The notes below the pieces were generated by a model, which was given only the letters and a program-made list of their open reading frames with translations, was not told where the DNA came from and did no database searches. Positions 16,857 to 25,754 of a stretch of DNA of 64,000 bases are shown one piece after another. Position 1 is the stretch's first letter. Each line of letters begins with the position of its first letter. This DNA comes from Nisaea sp. GTDB lineage: Bacteria; Pseudomonadota; Alphaproteobacteria; Thalassobaculales; Thalassobaculaceae. The translations under genes were made by a program, and so were the position numbers. Where the stretch lies: positions 434,001 to 498,000 of the forward strand of contig NZ_JAXMNY010000002.1 in assembly GCF_034670185.1 (NCBI RefSeq), written 5' to 3'.

Positions 16857-17879
16857 TTGGATGATGTGAACAAATTGCGGGACGAAGAGGGTAGGCTGCT
16901 CGCGCTGCAACGCTACCAGATCCTCGAAACCTGCGAAGAAGATGCGTTCGAGCATGTCGTAAACCTCGTCCAGAGTATTCTGGACGTGCCTATGTGCGCA
17001 GTCTCTCTTGTCGAGCGCCAGCGCCAATGGTTCAAGGCGAAACGCGGCCTCGAAATCAGCGAAACGCCCCGCGATGTATCCTTCTGCGCCCAGGCCATCA
17101 AAGATCGGAATCCGCTCGTTATCCAAGATGCAACATGCGATCCGCGCTTTTCCGAGAACCCGCTGGTGACCGGCGAGCCTCATATTCGCAGCTATGCGGG
17201 AATCCCTCTGAGAACCCCGGATGGATATAATATCGGCAGCCTTTGTGCGATCGACACCAAGCCGCGGCTGTTCACACCATTCGAGGTCTCGATACTCGAC
17301 CAGTTTGCAAAAATTGTCGTCGGCGAACTGGAACTCAGACAGATTGCTTCGAGCGACCATCTCAGTGGAGCCATGTCACGTGGCGCCTGGATGGAAGGCG
17401 CCAGCCGCGAGTTGGAACGTGCCAAACGCTACAACCGGCCACTGTCGCTCACCTTGTTTGATCTGGACCGCTTCAAGGAAGTGAACGATAGCTTCGGTCA
17501 CCCGGCAGGCGACGAGGTCATCAGAACATTTGCAACCCTGTGCACATCTGAATCCAGAGACCTTGACCTTTTCGGCCGGATCGGCGGAGAGGAATTCGCG
17601 TTGTTGATGCCGGAAACCGATTTTGATCTTGCGGAGCAAGTCGCAGAACGCTGCCGGAACGCTCTTGAAACCACGCCCGTCGCAATCGGGGATCACACGC
17701 TTCGCGTGACGACCAGCGCCGGTCTGGCCTCTTTTCGTGAACGGGATTCCTTGAAATCTCTCATCGCACGGGCAGATTCCGCGCTGTTCTCCGCCAAAGC
17801 CGCCGGGCGCAACCGGTTGGCCATAGCAGCCAAGGACAGCTTCGGAGATGACAGCAAAACGGACGTGTCCGGAGACTGA
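16857..17879 (+). CDS. GAF-GGDEF diguanylate cyclase
   Basis: 340 residues, soluble. A GAF domain (about 25-160, with ETPRDVSFCAQAI and a NPLVTGEPHIRSYAGIPL segment typical of this cyclase group) precedes a GGDEF domain. GGEEF lies at 243-247 and an RxxD inhibitory site (RDLD) lies just before it, so the enzyme should be active and feedback inhibited. The start is TTG at 16857 with GGAG nine bases before; the in-frame GTG at 16866 is an alternative. It follows the PAS kinase by 123 bases on the same strand and may be read with it. The ligand of the GAF domain is unknown. Confidence 0.87.
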   Translation: MDDVNKLRDEEGRLLALQRYQILETCEEDAFEHVVNLVQSILDVPMCAVSLVERQRQWFKAKRGLEISETPRDVSFCAQAIKDRNPLVIQDATCDPRFSENPLVTGEPHIRSYAGIPLRTPDGYNIGSLCAIDTKPRLFTPFEVSILDQFAKIVVGELELRQIASSDHLSGAMSRGAWMEGASRELERAKRYNRPLSLTLFDLDRFKEVNDSFGHPAGDEVIRTFATLCTSESRDLDLFGRIGGEEFALLMPETDFDLAEQVAERCRNALETTPVAIGDHTLRVTTSAGLASFRERDSLKSLIARADSALFSAKAAGRNRLAIAAKDSFGDDSKTDVSGD

Positions 17880-17912
17880 TCGCCCCCTCCACCCGAGCAC
17901 CTGCTGCATCGC

Positions 17913-19424
17913 TCAACCGGAAACAGTGCGTCGCACCGCATCGCGCCACCCAGCATAAAGACTGTCCCGGACCTCCACACCCATAGCCGGCTCAAAGCGG
18001 CGCTCCCGGGCCCACTGTTCGGCCATCCTCGCCGGTGACGGATAATAATCGTGCCTGAGGCCGGCGAGGTAGGCGGCGCCAAGCGCCGTGGTTTCCGGCA
18101 CGACCGGCCGGTCCACCGGTGCTCCGAGAATGTCGGCGAGAAACTGCATGGTCCAGTCCGAAGCGACCATGCCGCCATCGACCCTGAGCACGGTATCCCC
18201 GCCCTCGACACTCCAGTCGCTCCGCATCGCCTCCAGCAGATCCCGGGTCTGGTAGCCGACACTTTCAAGCGCCGCCCGGGCGAAGTCGGCAGGCCCGGAG
18301 GCCCGGGTCAGCCCGTAGAGCGCGCCGCGCGCCTCCGCGTCCCAGTAGGGAGCACCGAGGCCGGTGAACGCGGGAACGAGATAGACTCGGTGCGCCGCAT
18401 CCGCCTGCTCCGCCAGTGTCGCGCTCTCGGAGGCATCCGAGATCATCCCCAGCCCGTCCCGCAGCCATTGCACGGCGGCGCCCGCCACGAAGATCGAGCC
18501 TTCCAGGGCATAGGTCGGCGCGCCATCAAGTTGATAGGCGATGGTGGTCAGCAGTCGGTTGCTGGACGCCACCGGCTTTCCGCCGGTGTTAAGCAGTGCG
18601 AAGCAGCCGGTGCCATAGGTCGATTTCATCATGCCGACCTCGAAGCAGGCCTGACCCACTGTCGCCGCCTGCTGGTCCCCGGCCACGCCGGAGATCGGGA
18701 TCGGCGCTCCGAACAGATCGGCCTCCGTCACCCCGTAATCCGCCGATGAATCCTTCACCTCCGGGAGCATGAAGGCCGGCACCCCGAGGATCGCCAGAAG
18801 CTCCTGGTCCCAGACACCCTTGTTGATGTCATAGAGCAGCGTGCGCGAGGCATTGGTTGCGTCCGTCGCATGGACCTTGCCGCCGGTCAGCCGCCAGATC
18901 AGCCAGCTATCCACGGTGCCGAAAGCCAGATGCCCTGCATCCGCCAGTGCCCGCGCGCCCTCCACATTGTCGAGTATCCAGGCGATCTTGGTGCCGCTGA
19001 AATAGGGATCGAGCAAGAGGCCCGTCCGGGCCGTGAAGAGCGCTTCGTGACCGGCCTCTTTCAGGCGCGTACAGAATGGTGCGGTGCGCCGGTCCTGCCA
19101 GACGATGGCATTGGCGATGGCCTTTCCGGTACGCCGGTCCCAGACCACCGTCGTTTCGCGCTGATTGGTGATGCCGATGGCGGCGATCCGCTCGGCTCCG
19201 CCGACCTTCGAGATCGCCTCCCGCGCAGTTTCGACCGTGGTACGCCAGAGGTCCTCCGGATCGTGCTCGACCCAGCCGGATTGCGGAAAATGCTGCGGGA
19301 ACTCCTGCTGAGACGTTGCGGCAACGCGGGTATTCGCATCAAAAATAATGGCGCGGCTCGAGGTGGTTCCCTGATCGAGCGCGAGAATAAGCCGGTCGGT
19401 GCCAGCCTTTGCAGCTGTGTTCAT
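17913..19424 (-). CDS. glpK: Glycerol kinase
   Basis: 503 residues, the normal length of the FGGY-family glycerol kinase. Clear landmarks are LDQGTTSSRAIIFD at the N-terminus, GITNQRETTVVWDR, the YGTGCFALLNTG phosphate-binding region and VDGGMVASDW near the C-terminus. It phosphorylates glycerol to glycerol 3-phosphate in the cytoplasm. The ATG at 19424 has a strong GGGAGGATC ribosome site. No glpF, glpD or glpR is adjacent, so it stands alone here, read as a single gene. Confidence 0.97.
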   Translation of the reverse strand: MNTAAKAGTDRLILALDQGTTSSRAIIFDANTRVAATSQQEFPQHFPQSGWVEHDPEDLWRTTVETAREAISKVGGAERIAAIGITNQRETTVVWDRRTGKAIANAIVWQDRRTAPFCTRLKEAGHEALFTARTGLLLDPYFSGTKIAWILDNVEGARALADAGHLAFGTVDSWLIWRLTGGKVHATDATNASRTLLYDINKGVWDQELLAILGVPAFMLPEVKDSSADYGVTEADLFGAPIPISGVAGDQQAATVGQACFEVGMMKSTYGTGCFALLNTGGKPVASSNRLLTTIAYQLDGAPTYALEGSIFVAGAAVQWLRDGLGMISDASESATLAEQADAAHRVYLVPAFTGLGAPYWDAEARGALYGLTRASGPADFARAALESVGYQTRDLLEAMRSDWSVEGGDTVLRVDGGMVASDWTMQFLADILGAPVDRPVVPETTALGAAYLAGLRHDYYPSPARMAEQWARERRFEPAMGVEVRDSLYAGWRDAVRRTVSG

Positions 19425-19510
19425 CTGATCCTCCCTCGGGCGACCTCGCCCCGACGCACCAGGCGCCGACAGGACTCAATAGCCCGTCACAGCGGGGGGG
19501 TTCCAGCACA

Positions 19511-19545
19511 AACAAAACCGCGCCGCCCCTCTCGGGACGGCGCGG
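19511..19545 (-). terminator. Rho-independent terminator after ppa
   Basis: A 12-bp GC-rich stem with a GAGA loop and one mismatch, followed on the minus strand by TTTTGTT. It lies 34 bases past the ppa stop and separates it from glpK. Confidence 0.88.
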
Positions 19546-19578
19546 CTGTAATCAGATCGCGTTTTCTGGGGCGGCGCG

Positions 19579-20112
19579 TTACTTCGCGACTTTCGCCCGC
19601 TCGATCGATTCGAGGATCGTGGTCCGGGCAGATTCAGCGTCGCCCATTTCGATGAACTTCACCCACTTGTCCTGTTCGAGGTCCTTGTAGTGCTCGAAGA
19701 AGTGGACGATCTGCTGGATCAGGATTTCCGGCATATCCCGGTAGCTCTTCACCCCGGCATAATAGGGGTGCAGCTTCTCGACCGGCACCGCGATGATCTT
19801 CTCATCCATGCCGGCTTCGTCTTCCAGATGCACGACCCCGATCGGGCGGCACGGGATGACAGCGCCCGGAATAACGCCGGAGCCGGTGATGACGAGAATG
19901 TCGGCCGGGTCGCCGTCGTCAGAGAGCGTGTTCGGAATGAAACCGTAATTCGCCGGATAGAACATGGCGGTGTGCAGGAACCGGTCGACCATCATCGCGC
20001 CGGAATCCTTGTCCAACTCGTACTTCACCGGAACGCCGCCTTGCGGAATTTCAATAACGGCATTTACTTCGTGTGGTGGATTCGGGCCGGTCGAGATCTT
20101 ACTTACGTCCAA
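19579..20112 (-). CDS. ppa: Inorganic pyrophosphatase (class A)
   Basis: Soluble family I pyrophosphatase. The family N-terminus, active-site region (EIPQGGVPVKYELDKDSG), and the metal-binding DDGDPADILVI segment are intact, with the conserved K in the GVKSYRDMPE helix. It hydrolyses pyrophosphate to phosphate, driving biosynthetic reactions. The start is probably TTG at 20112 (giving Met-Asp-Val-Ser-Lys, which aligns with family N-termini and has GGAG ahead); ATG at 20139 would add nine residues. Confidence 0.93.
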   Translation of the reverse strand: MDVSKISTGPNPPHEVNAVIEIPQGGVPVKYELDKDSGAMMVDRFLHTAMFYPANYGFIPNTLSDDGDPADILVITGSGVIPGAVIPCRPIGVVHLEDEAGMDEKIIAVPVEKLHPYYAGVKSYRDMPEILIQQIVHFFEHYKDLEQDKWVKFIEMGDAESARTTILESIERAKVAK

Positions 20113-20294
20113 GGGTCTTGCTCCATTCGCACGGGACACCTAGCGAGCAGATCCCCGCACACGGTATTCCCGCCTTTTATCGGATTGGCGACAGAAAACT
20201 TTTGCGGCGCAGCATTTGCGGCAATGCGGCGCGAAGGTCAAGTGTCGAATGGACGCAGCTATGGAGAAAACCCGGATGGCGAGCCAGTCAGACG

Positions 20295-20495
20295 CTATTT
20301 CTTGTCGGTTTCGCCATGCTCACCGACATAGCGCGGCTTGGGCTCGCCGCCACCTGGCGCGGAGGCTTCACGAATGGAATTTTCGACCAGTCGCGCGAGA
20401 TGATCGCGCATGTCACCGGCAATCCTTCCCTCGTTCAAAATCTGCAGAAGGCTCTCGGCTGCCTCGAACTCCAAGGTCAGATTAACAGTGCGCAT
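20295..20495 (-). CDS. Small uncharacterised protein
   Basis: 66 residues, not recognised. It starts MRTVNLTLEFEAAESLLQIL and is predicted to be one strand followed by two amphipathic helices, then a Pro/Gly-rich charged tail ending in three lysine-type residues. The ATG at 20495 has AAGGGGAA upstream. It lies between the metallophosphoesterase and ppa, all on the minus strand but about 57 and 180 bases from them. The size and first strand resemble small ribbon-helix-helix or adaptor proteins, but no motif confirms it. Coding potential is moderate. Confidence 0.5.
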   Translation of the reverse strand: MRTVNLTLEFEAAESLLQILNEGRIAGDMRDHLARLVENSIREASAPGGGEPKPRYVGEHGETDKK

Positions 20496-20551
20496 CGATC
20501 AGTTCCCCTTGCCGGTGGATTTTCGACATCCTCGCATGCGGGGGTACGATT

Positions 20552-21409
20552 TCAACCCCTTGCATTTCCCGGCGTCACATCACGGAGATAATCCGCGATC
20601 CCACGCGATTGGTCCCACTGCCGCGGATACCCGAGGGAGACCTCGTGAAACCGGGTGTCGTCGATGACGTCCGTCCGGCGGGTGTGCAGATGGCCGGTGA
20701 CCACGTCGATGGCACGAAACCTCTGGTGCCAGTCATGCGTAGCCCGCGTCCCGCACCAGGGCACAAACCTCGGCACCCGCGGTATCCAGATCAGATCCTC
20801 GCGCAACGGCCAGTGATTGATCAGCACGGTCCGCGCGCCTTCCGGCAAAGCCGCCAGCCGGGCTTCAGTTTCGGCGCAGCGGGCAGCGCACCAGGCGGGC
20901 CGGTCATCGAAGGGATCGGGATCGAGCAACACTTCATCCACCGGCACTGCGTGCTTCTCTCGCACCCAGTCCTTCAGGTCAGCAAGCGGAACATCCTCGG
21001 GGCGGAAGCTGTAATCGTAGAGCAGGAAAAGCGGCGCAATGAAGACCGACTCTCCATCCAGATCCACCGGCCATCTGGGATAAGGATCTTCCGGTGTGAC
21101 AACACCGGCCGCCCGCGCCAGCTCGACGAGGTGCCGATAGCGCGAGTCCCCGCGCCGGGCGACCCCGCCGGGCCGCTGGTCGGTCCAGAGATCGTGATTT
21201 CCAGGCACCCAGATCAGCTTTCCGAACCGCGTGCCGAGCAGGTTAACCGCATCGACGAACACTTCCTCGCGCTCGGCTATATCTCCGGCCAGGATCAGCC
21301 AGTCGGCGCCGTGGTCAGGTATTTCGGCGAGCGCGTTTCTGTTCACCTCGGCGGCGAGATGCAGATCGGATATGGCCCAGAGCCGAAGATTTCCGGGCTC
21401 AGCCTTCAT
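20552..21409 (-). CDS. Calcineurin-like metallophosphoesterase
   Basis: About 285 residues. The five metallophosphoesterase blocks are visible: SDLHLA, GDIAER, GNHDLW, INHWPL and GHLHTR, which bind two metals. It is cytoplasmic, without a signal peptide. The frame opens at 21508, but ATG at 21409 gives the usual N-terminus and overlaps the end of the MFS transporter gene by 11 bases, with GGGGAA ahead; so the two are translationally coupled. Substrate (nucleotide, cAMP or phosphodiester) is not evident. Confidence 0.87.
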   Translation of the reverse strand: MKAEPGNLRLWAISDLHLAAEVNRNALAEIPDHGADWLILAGDIAEREEVFVDAVNLLGTRFGKLIWVPGNHDLWTDQRPGGVARRGDSRYRHLVELARAAGVVTPEDPYPRWPVDLDGESVFIAPLFLLYDYSFRPEDVPLADLKDWVREKHAVPVDEVLLDPDPFDDRPAWCAARCAETEARLAALPEGARTVLINHWPLREDLIWIPRVPRFVPWCGTRATHDWHQRFRAIDVVTGHLHTRRTDVIDDTRFHEVSLGYPRQWDQSRGIADYLRDVTPGNARG

Positions 21410-22661
21410 GCTCGTTCCCCGAACGGCGTGCCTCCATGGCATCGCGGATGGCCGTCCTGCGTCCACCCACCCAGAGCAACGCAAGGCATGCAATCGCGCA
21501 GCCGGCAACCAGCGGCCAGTGCAATCCGGCCCAATCCGAAACCCACCCCATGATCAGGGCTCCGATCGCCGGGCCGCCCCGGAAAAGCATGCCGTAGAGT
21601 GCGACCACCCGGCCGCGCATATCCTCGTCGACCGCCGCCTGGATCAGGGTCTGCGATCCGGCCCCGTGCGTCACCATCGCGCCACCGGCAACGGCCAGCG
21701 CAATCAGCGCCACCCAGAAGTTCGACGTGAGGCTGAATACGAGCAATGCCGCGATCATCGCCCCCACACTGACGATGGAGAGCTGCACCAGCCCCTCCAT
21801 ACCGCCGCGCTGACCGAGATAGATCCCCCCGATCACCGCGCCGATCCCGGTGGCCGTCGCCATCATGGAAAGCCCCTCCGCGCCCCGACCAAAGATTTCT
21901 GCGGCGAATCCCGGCAACAGCTCGAACACCGGCCGCATGGCGATGCAGGTGATCAGCATCAGGATCAGCATGGGCCCGATACCGGGATGGGTCAGGGCGT
22001 AGCGATACCCGTCGACCATCTGCGCGAAAATTCCCGCGCCGTGTTTCGGCTTTCTGCCATTTATATTCGGCTGGATGATCCACAATGCCACGATGAAGGG
22101 CAGATAGCTGATCGCGTTGGCGAGGAAGGCATAGCCCGCGCCATAGCCGACGATGACCACACCGGCGATGGCCGGGCCGACAAAGCGGGCGGCGTTGAAA
22201 ATCACAGAGTTGATCGCCACCGCCGAGGCCATGTCCTCGCGCCGGACCAGATTGGGGATCATTGCCATCCGGGCCGGCTGCCAGAACGAAACGACAATGC
22301 CGGTAAACAGCGCGAGCGAAAACAGCCACCAGATGGTCAGTGCGCCCGACAGGGTAAGTATCGTCAGCGCGGTGGCCTGCACCATGTTGAGACATTGCGC
22401 GACCCGGGCAATCCACAGCCGGTCGAGCCGGTCAGCCAAAGTGCCTGCAAGCGGACTCAGGATAACCACCGGGAACAGCTCGGCAAAAGCGATGACGCCG
22501 AGCCAGCTCGCGCTCTCGGTCAGCTCCCAGGTTACCCAGCCGACCGCGATCCGCTGCATCCACAAACCGATGACGGTCAGGGAGCTGCCGGCGCAATAAA
22601 TGGCGTAATCGCGGTTGCGGAACGCCTGACAGAAGCGCGCCGCCGATGTTGAGAGGGACAT
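21399..22661 (-). CDS. MFS transporter, EntS-like (MFS_3)
   Basis: About 420 residues with 12 hydrophobic segments. The pattern IYCAGSSLTVIGLWMQRIAVGWVTWELT and the LAGTLADRLDRLWIARVAQ loop between helices 2 and 3 match the MFS_3 family, which includes the enterobactin exporter EntS. ATG at 22661 is chosen; a GTG at 22700 would add 13 residues without a good ribosome site. Probably an exporter in the inner membrane. Coupled to the metallophosphoesterase gene. Substrate unknown. Confidence 0.85.
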   Translation of the reverse strand: MSLSTSAARFCQAFRNRDYAIYCAGSSLTVIGLWMQRIAVGWVTWELTESASWLGVIAFAELFPVVILSPLAGTLADRLDRLWIARVAQCLNMVQATALTILTLSGALTIWWLFSLALFTGIVVSFWQPARMAMIPNLVRREDMASAVAINSVIFNAARFVGPAIAGVVIVGYGAGYAFLANAISYLPFIVALWIIQPNINGRKPKHGAGIFAQMVDGYRYALTHPGIGPMLILMLITCIAMRPVFELLPGFAAEIFGRGAEGLSMMATATGIGAVIGGIYLGQRGGMEGLVQLSIVSVGAMIAALLVFSLTSNFWVALIALAVAGGAMVTHGAGSQTLIQAAVDEDMRGRVVALYGMLFRGGPAIGALIMGWVSDWAGLHWPLVAGCAIACLALLWVGGRRTAIRDAMEARRSGNEHEG

Positions 22662-22777
22662 GATCTGTTTGTAATCCAATGTCCCGGGCTTGGAAAACAC
22701 TTAGAACCGGAATGAAACGTCCCCGGTTTCGGAATCAACTCTATTCGTCGGTCTGCCGGGCGTAATCCGGAGCGACG

Positions 22778-23257
22778 TCAGTCCACGGGGATTTTCTGGC
22801 CGAGCGAAAGAAGCACCACGCAGGACGCGTTGTGCAGCATGTTTTCCAGATCGTCGTGCTCGAGCCGTGCCAGCAGGCGGAACGCCTTGACGCAGACCGG
22901 ATTATATTTCGAGTCGGTCGCTTCCTCGAACATATCATTCAGCCATTGCCGCACCGGCTCGCTTCCGGGCTTGCGGGGCATGTTCCGGTAACGATCCATC
23001 ATTCCGCCCATCAGCGGCAGCAAGCCGTGCTTGCCGCGCCAGACAGCTTCCTCGCGCCGGAATTCAGGCCGGTCGTGCACCTTGCCCAGCAAGTAATGCA
23101 TCAGGCCGCAGAGGAACTGCTCCAGCCGCCGCATCTCAAGCTCATCGACATCGAGAACCGCATCGCACATGGAGCGGGCGAGATCCCGCACCCAGACATC
23201 GCGGTCAAGCGTGCCAGCTTGGGGGATTTTGTGTTCTGAGCGGCGTATTGGATCCAT
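22778..23257 (-). CDS. Uncharacterised soluble protein
   Basis: 159 residues, not recognised. It looks wholly alpha-helical and cytoplasmic, with many charged residues, two Cys near the middle (CDAVLD, LCGLMHYLL) and a CVKAFRLLARLEHDD stretch. No signal peptide. Starts MDPIRRSEHKIPQ at 23257; upstream ribosome site is weak. It stands about 117 bases upstream of the MFS gene on the same strand. Nothing ties it to a pathway. Confidence 0.6.
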   Translation of the reverse strand: MDPIRRSEHKIPQAGTLDRDVWVRDLARSMCDAVLDVDELEMRRLEQFLCGLMHYLLGKVHDRPEFRREEAVWRGKHGLLPLMGGMMDRYRNMPRKPGSEPVRQWLNDMFEEATDSKYNPVCVKAFRLLARLEHDDLENMLHNASCVVLLSLGQKIPVD

Positions 23258-23471
23258 GATGCTGTTCTTACACTCTAAACTCTTTAAATTGCGATGAATC
23301 TCTTACCGATTTTTTCCGGATTTCACGAAAATCTCCCGCCGGCATGTCGCTGTCCAGCCGAATTCCAATACGAAGCCACTTCAAAATCGGGACATTCGCG
23401 CGCTTGAATGCTCAGGACGCCGGGCGTAGGCTTTGCGTCTCGTCTTTCCAGCCAGCCTTTCCGAGGAAATA

Positions 23472-24674
23472 ATGAGCTTCATCGCTGACCGTCTCGGGCG
23501 CATCAAGCCGTCCCCCACCATCGCCATCAGCGCCAAGGCGCGTGAGCTGCAGGCCGCAGGCGGCGACGTCATCGGCCTCTCCGCCGGCGAGCCGGATTTC
23601 GACACCCCGGCCCACATCATCGAAGCCGCCATCGACGCCATGAAGCGCGGCGACACCCGCTACACGGACCCGGACGGCACGCCCGAGCTGAAGGACGCGA
23701 TCTGCCGCAAGTTCAAACGCGACAACAATCTCGACTACAAGCGCAACCAGATCACCGTCGGCACCGGCGGCAAGCAGGTGCTTTACAATGCGCTGATGGC
23801 CACGCTCAACCCGGGCGACGAAGTCATCATTCCGGCGCCCTACTGGGTCTCCTATCCGGACATGGTGCTGCTTGCCGAAGGCGAGCCGGTCATTGTCCCC
23901 TGCCCGCAGGAGATGGATTTCAAGCTGCAGCCGGAAGATCTGGAAAAGGCGATCACGCCGAAGACCAAATGGATCATCCTGAACAGCCCGTCGAACCCGT
24001 CCGGCGCCGGATACACACGCGAAGACATGAAGAAGGTCACGGACGTGCTGATGAAGCACCCGCATGTCTATGTCATGACCGACGACATGTACGAGCGGCT
24101 GGTCTATGACGATTTCGAGTTCTGCACCCCGGCTGAAATCGAGCCTGGCCTGTATGACCGGACGCTGACCGTCAACGGCATGTCCAAGGCCTTCTGCATG
24201 ACCGGCTGGCGTATCGGCTTCGCGGCCGGCCCGGTGGAGCTGATCACCGCGATCCGCAAGATCCAGTCCCAGTCGACCTCGAACCCGTCCTCGATCAGCC
24301 AGGCTGCCTCGATTGCCGCGCTCGACGGCCCGCAGGACTTCATCGCCGAGAACAACAAGGCCTTCCAGGCCCGCCGCGATCTCGTCGTCTCCATGCTGAA
24401 CCAGGCCAGCGGCCTGAACTGCCCGACCCCGGACGGCGCCTTCTACGTCTATCCGTCCTGCGCCGGCGTCATCGGCAAGAAGACGCCCGACGGCAAGACC
24501 ATCGAGAATGACGAGGATTTCTGCACCTATCTGCTGGAAGCGGAAGGCGTCGCGGCCGTGCATGGCGAGGCTTTCGGCCTCAGCCCGCATTTCCGGATCT
24601 CCTACGCGACCTCGGACAAGATCCTCGAAGACGCCTGCGAGCGCATCCAGCGGGCCTGCGCCGCGCTGCGCTGA
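23472..24674 (+). CDS. aatA: Aspartate/aromatic aminotransferase, class I (type Ib)
   Basis: 400 residues from the ATG at 23472, which has GAGGAAATA directly before it (the frame opens at 23433 without a ribosome site). The pyridoxal phosphate lysine is Lys239 in NGMSKAFCMTGWRIGF; NSPSNPSG and the C-terminal FRISYATS region are typical of class I, type Ib enzymes, which use aspartate and in some members prephenate or aromatic amino acids. Cytoplasmic, homodimeric by family. It is monocistronic, ending at a bidirectional terminator. Confidence 0.93.
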   Translation: MSFIADRLGRIKPSPTIAISAKARELQAAGGDVIGLSAGEPDFDTPAHIIEAAIDAMKRGDTRYTDPDGTPELKDAICRKFKRDNNLDYKRNQITVGTGGKQVLYNALMATLNPGDEVIIPAPYWVSYPDMVLLAEGEPVIVPCPQEMDFKLQPEDLEKAITPKTKWIILNSPSNPSGAGYTREDMKKVTDVLMKHPHVYVMTDDMYERLVYDDFEFCTPAEIEPGLYDRTLTVNGMSKAFCMTGWRIGFAAGPVELITAIRKIQSQSTSNPSSISQAASIAALDGPQDFIAENNKAFQARRDLVVSMLNQASGLNCPTPDGAFYVYPSCAGVIGKKTPDGKTIENDEDFCTYLLEAEGVAAVHGEAFGLSPHFRISYATSDKILEDACERIQRACAALR

Positions 24675-24699
24675 CGCACTTCAGAGACCTGAACGAAAA

Positions 24700-24727
24700 A
24701 CACCGCCCGTAACTCTCCGGGCGGTGT
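24700..24727. terminator. Bidirectional terminator between aatA and the hydrolase
   Basis: A 10-bp stem (ACACCGCCCG with CGGGCGGTGT) has T-runs on both sides, TTTTCTTT on plus and TTTTT on minus. It terminates both convergent genes. Confidence 0.9.
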
Positions 24728-24737
24728 TTTCTTTGCG

Positions 24738-25523
24738 TTACGCTCCCAGAAACGAAAGCATCTCCTTGGTGAATGCGTCCGGCTGCTCGAAGTTCGAGAA
24801 ATGCGCCGCCTCCGGGATTTCGGCATAGCGAGAGCCCTTGATCAGACCGTGGATCTCGCGGGCATGTTCCGGCGTGGTTGCCGGATCGTCGGCGCCGACG
24901 ATCACAAGGGTCGGCGTATCGATGCCGCCGATGGTCTCGCGCTGGTCCATCGCCTGAATGGCGCGGCAACAGCCGATGAAGCCCTGTGGCGGAGTGCCGA
25001 GGATCATCTCCCGGACCGTGTCGATATCCTGCTTCAGCCGCTGCTGGCTTGCCGGGGTGAACCAGCGCTCGATGGTGGCGTCGACAACGGCCGCCATCCC
25101 GCCCTTCTCTACCGTGCGAACCCGGCCGTCCCACATTTCCTGCGTCGGCATATGCGCACTGGTATCGGCGAGAATCAGTTTCTTCACCCGGCCCCGGTGC
25201 CGCACCCCGAGCATCTGGCCGACCATGCCGCCTTTGGAGAGTCCGCAGTAATCCGCCCGCTCGATACCGAGGCCGTCGAGCAGAGCGACTGCGTCTTCAG
25301 CCAGCGTCTCGATGGAATAGGCACCGTCCGGCGCGTCCGACTGGCCGTGGCCGCGACTGTCATAACGGATCACCCTGAAGCCGGCGGCGGTCAGGTCCGC
25401 GATCTGCGGGTCCCACATATGCAGGTTCGAGGCGAGCGAGTTGGACAGCAGCAGCGGCCGCCCGTCCTCCGGCCCGTCGATCCGGTAATGCAGCGTGATT
25501 CCGTTGGCACCGATATGCGGCAT
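24738..25523 (-). CDS. Alpha/beta hydrolase, 3-oxoadipate enol-lactonase (PcaD)-like
   Basis: About 261 residues from the ATG at 25523 (GGGGAGATAATC upstream). The nucleophile elbow is GLSKGG, the acid is near VIVGADDPATTPE, and the His is in EAAHFSNFEQP. The overall pattern, including ILADTSAHMPTQEMWDGRVR and GFIGCCRAIQAMD, is that of PcaD-like lactonases of the beta-ketoadipate pathway. No other pca genes are near, so the natural substrate may be a different ester or lactone. Cytoplasmic. Confidence 0.82.
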   Translation of the reverse strand: MPHIGANGITLHYRIDGPEDGRPLLLSNSLASNLHMWDPQIADLTAAGFRVIRYDSRGHGQSDAPDGAYSIETLAEDAVALLDGLGIERADYCGLSKGGMVGQMLGVRHRGRVKKLILADTSAHMPTQEMWDGRVRTVEKGGMAAVVDATIERWFTPASQQRLKQDIDTVREMILGTPPQGFIGCCRAIQAMDQRETIGGIDTPTLVIVGADDPATTPEHAREIHGLIKGSRYAEIPEAAHFSNFEQPDAFTKEMLSFLGA

Positions 25524-25754
25524 GATTATCTCCCCAATGTCCGAGCAGGTGCCCGGCTTGTCTGACATCCTGACATTAGCACTGCCGGATCATTATCCAC
25601 CGCCCGGTTTCGCGGACCGGAAGCACCTTGGTGAGACAACCCAACGAAAATGGTTGCTTCTGTTGAAGCATCCCCCCCCAATAATTAATGATCGCGAGCG
25701 TCAGAAAACCAAAAATCCGCATTTTTACTATTATTTTATAAAAGAAGCCCAAGA

